NCBI GenBank assembly: GCA_018398765.1
Contig: JAHBMJ010001381.1
Location: 1-27,500 of the forward strand
Reading direction: 5' to 3'
Source: Chromera velia
Lineage: Eukaryota; Sar; Chromeraceae
Length of the DNA stretch: 27,500 nucleotides
Below are positions 24,716 through 27,500 of the stretch, piece after piece. Position numbers and translations under genes: made by a program. Numbering within the stretch: position 1 is the first letter of the stretch; every line of letters begins with the position of its first letter. The notes under the pieces were generated by a model. That model was given only the letters and a program-made list of their open reading frames with translations. It made no database searches and had not been told where the DNA came from.

Positions 24716-27296
24716 GCTGTATACACTCATTCACCAATCAATTTCCGTTTAGTGTATGGACATTTAGCAACATTTTAGTAACCTAACCTAACCTCTAACC
24801 GGTTTTCTCCCCCTTTTTTAACCTACTATAACTCATCACGACTAATAAAACCCAGAATTAATTTGTACACACCTGTACGTATGCCAACCAATCAACCTAT
24901 ATACCGAATTTCCTGAATATCGTTCGCTTTGAAAGCTTAATTTAGCGTTTATGTAATAATACTCAATGGTCATTACCCTTTTACCATGCATAATCATATG
25001 AAGCCCTCGCTCCGCCACGCTGATTTTCAAGCTTTTTCTGTTGCTACACCCTGTTTGCCTCTGTAGAAAGCCTCATTAAAACCTCCGGCCAGCCTGAAAC
25101 CTAACCTCTCACATACCTTTGCGGCCTCTGCATCGATACCTAAGTGATTGTACACCTGTTCTGCCTCTTTCTTCTCCATGCGAAGGGATCGACAGTTGTG
25201 AACGATCGACGTGCCACCGCTTGCCCTTGAGCTGCGCCTTGGTGATAACAAGCCATAACACACCTCGATCATCATCTCACTGCTCTCACCTCTTTGGCAT
25301 CTGTCTCTCTCAAACAGATCCAATCGATCGGAAAGCCTCTTGGCTGCTCCTGTCAATGGTTTCCCTCTCGTCGATCCGCCCTCCTCCATTTGACTCTGAT
25401 GTCCTCTTTACCTTCCATACACCTAAGCGCCCTTGCTTTGCTCTTTCCTTAAACCCTTCTGGGCACACAACGGCCCTAGAAAGCCTCAATGACTCAATTA
25501 CTACCTGCCTGACCCAATACACTTCCTTTACGCAAAGGCCGCGCTTCCCACTGTTTTTTTTTCTTACCCATGCCTCCCTATTCCCCAAACAGAGGGAAAT
25601 GACGCAACACACACACTACGAGGTCGTGCCACGCACTCAAGTTTCTTGGCACCCCCTTAGGTATCCTCCCCACATACCGTTCGACTTCTCCTGCAACACC
25701 ACATAGCCCAAACACCTGTACAGCTACATTTTATGCATCTTCACAACTCAACTCATTCCATTTCTTCCCTCACACCTGCTTGATCCCCCTTATTCACCTG
25801 GGGGCCCTTCCCTGGCCTCCCTCACGGAAAGCCTGATCTCTTGCCTTTGCTGCTTCATAGAGATTCGCTTCTTTCGACCCGGGGCCCTTTGCCTCGGCGT
25901 CCTTCCTGAGGAGGCAATCTTCAGGCCCATGAATGGCGAACCTTCCCTCCTGTTTGGGGATTCGCTTACCTGCGAACATACAGGGCCTACAGTAGGTTGA
26001 TGGCCTCGCTCATTGTTGGCTGGTGAATAGAACACCTCCACCCCCTTGAGGAAATACACTGCCCGTGCCACCCATTCTGTGGCCCCCCCAGTTTCCTCCC
26101 AACCCAAACCCCCCTGGTTGATTCCTCCATGCTGCTGCCCCCTATGTTTATCTGCCAACCCCTTACAAGCCGGCTATGCGATCTTTCAGCTCGAAAATCG
26201 CTTCTTATGCTTCAACCTCCCTGAACCTAACTACTACTTGAAAGTTCAGGCCGTATTTTTAGATAAGCTTGAAAGTCTGCGCCGTAGACGCGGATCATTT
26301 ATGATGTCTTGAAAGCCAAAGCCGCATATCTGGACGGTGTCTTGATCGTCTACGCCACAGGTAGCCGCAGGCGTGGACGGTCTCTTAAAAAAAGATGCCG
26401 CAGATAGAGATGATCTTAATTATATTTTTTCAAGTGGCACTTAGGTTCAGGGAGGTTCATACTTCTAGCAACAGCGGTGTTACAAGGTCTGACAGGTGGG
26501 GCAGCCTCCTTTGTTTTTCCGCTTGGGCATCCAGTTCCTTTCCCAAGCACACCACTATGTGTCTCTGCATGCGCTCTTGCCCTTTACACCCTTTGACGGC
26601 CCCAATGAACTTCGTAACCGCCTTTGCTTGGATCACCTTCCTTTTTGCCCTCTCCTTATCCCCTGACCTGAGAGAGGACAATGCTTCATTGACAAGTCTT
26701 GTTTTGAGAGCTGTTTGGCTCTCGATGAGCGTTTTGATATTCTCTTTCCACCATAATCTTTTTTTCTGCCCCTCCTTTTCCCTCTACGGCCTCGGGATGT
26801 GCGCGACCACCGCGGCTGTCGTTTGGTCCCGTAGCAGTATCGCGTTCCCATCCTCCTCGGGATGTGTCCGCAATATGAGGGTGTCCAACGCCGTCATTGC
26901 TCTATGGATCTCTCTACTGCTCATCATTCCCCCCCCCCCTAAACTACCTCTCTACCCATGCTGACCTTGGTCGATCTTGTCACGGCTGTCGTTGTCCTCG
27001 TTCGGGTAGTGGTCCTTGTCGTCAACCTCATCTCCACTGCTGCCTCCGTCATGATCAGAGGCGCTCCCCTGGCCACTAAGTCTTTCTGACCCCTCATCTC
27101 TTCTACCTTGCTCCGTAGCGGCACCTCTCCATATCAGACTGATCCTCTTCCTCTGAGGAAGGACAAACTCTTCGTTCCCCACTTCCTCCTTCTCGTCTGA
27201 CCCCCAGTCTCGATCCCGGGGTGCCGCTACTACCCGGCGACTGCTACTAGTGCCGCACTCACCACTGACTCTCGCTGCTGGGGTGCCTCGATCCAT
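24716..27296 (-). pseudogene. Degraded upstream coding region of the retroelement (gag-like by position)
   Basis: Upstream of the reverse transcriptase on the same strand lie several overlapping open stretches in shifting frames with protein-like composition: an acidic/Ser-rich start at about 27296-26952; a Lys/Ala-rich helical piece at about 26800-26460 containing IQAKAVTKFIGAVKGCKGQE; and pieces at 26158-25790, 25612-25310 and 25389-25027 (AAKVCERLGFRLAGGFNEAF). No zinc knuckle or protease motif was seen, so gag identity rests on position. Several stops and frame changes mark decay. A MITE-like element interrupts it at 26214-26457. Confidence 0.45.
26214..26457. mobile_element. MITE-like element with imperfect TIRs and internal repeats
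   Basis: AACCTCCCTGAACCTAA at 26214-26230 is exactly inverted as TTAGGTTCAGGGAGGTT at 26441-26457. The inverted match continues inward to about 30 bases with three mismatches (26214-26243 against 26428-26457). The flanking octamers TATGCTTC (26206-26213) and CATACTTC (26458-26465) agree at six of eight positions, both differences being transitions, as in an old 8-bp hAT-type duplication. The interior has about five diverged units of roughly 35 bases starting CTTGAAAG or CTTGAT and containing GCCG. It is 244 bp with no coding capacity. Confidence 0.65.
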
Positions 27297-27500
27297 CGCC
27301 CCCCCTTTTATGAAGCGTGGCCGAGGGCTCGCCTTCGTACAGCACAGGGCACAGACGGGAGCAATCTACTATCTTTAGTTAAGGTCTGGAGAGGCGTGAG
27401 TCAGGCAGAGCGAGCTAAAACTCTTTATCTCTTAACACACAGCGCGTTTTGCATAAGATAGCGGGCAGCGGAGCCCACTGCGCGCAGCACCGTAAGGCCG
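27297..27500. other. Window end, no feature recognised
   Basis: It may still belong to the retroelement (5' end or LTR) that continues beyond the window. No terminal repeat could be tested because the other copy is not visible. Confidence 0.3.

Noticed and set aside
24779..24800. Telomere-like TAACCTAACCTAACC
   Set aside because: Only about three imperfect units, internal and not followed by an array; probably chance or a short interstitial motif.

Overview
The window is nuclear DNA of an intron-rich eukaryote. The best guess is an alveolate of the chromerid type (Chromera or Vitrella). The reasons are GT-AG introns of about 30 to 760 bases, often with GTCAGT or GTCCGT donors and full of simple repeats; a giant FG-GAP/EGF/GPS-like multi-membrane-span protein of a kind common in alveolates; and moderate GC in exons beside AT-rich spacers. 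Species identity is an inference, not something the sequence proves.

Layout. (1) Positions 331-1539, plus strand: an intronless DUF4419-family gene. (2) Positions 1.9-2.5 kb: a stack of TTCN-type pyrimidine microsatellites. (3) Positions 2966-3170: an intact 205-bp hAT-like MITE with a 28-bp perfect inverted repeat and a perfect 8-bp target duplication. (4) Positions about 8.65-3.84 kb, minus strand: a multi-exon gene with a membrane-helix exon, a coiled-coil exon, then a P-loop NTPase and a PD-(D/E)XK-like nuclease of the Crinkler/RHS type. The frame breaks once between Walker A and Walker B. (5) Positions about 9.05-20.83 kb, plus strand: a 19-exon gene of about 2,026 codons. It encodes a seven-bladed FG-GAP propeller in which every blade keeps the DxNxDGxxD calcium loop, three EGF-like modules, a GAIN/GPS-like region without the cleavage tripeptide, one membrane span, a long cytoplasmic loop and about four more spans. 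(6) Positions 20.8-24.0 kb: an AT-rich gene-poor spacer, microsatellites, and a promoter-like TATAAAA with no gene assigned. (7) Positions 24.0-27.3 kb, minus strand: a decayed reverse-transcriptase retroelement, carrying a second MITE-like insertion at 26214-26457.

The two large genes (4 and 5) are divergent and share about 0.4 kb of upstream DNA. The FG-GAP gene looks like a cell-surface adhesion or mechanosensory receptor of polycystin-1-like plan. The NTPase-nuclease gene belongs to a mobile-element-derived effector class. Nothing in the sequence ties their functions together. Exon joins were checked by hand for phase; in the plus-strand gene all 19 proposed exons keep a single open frame. 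The 5' ends of both large genes are unresolved.
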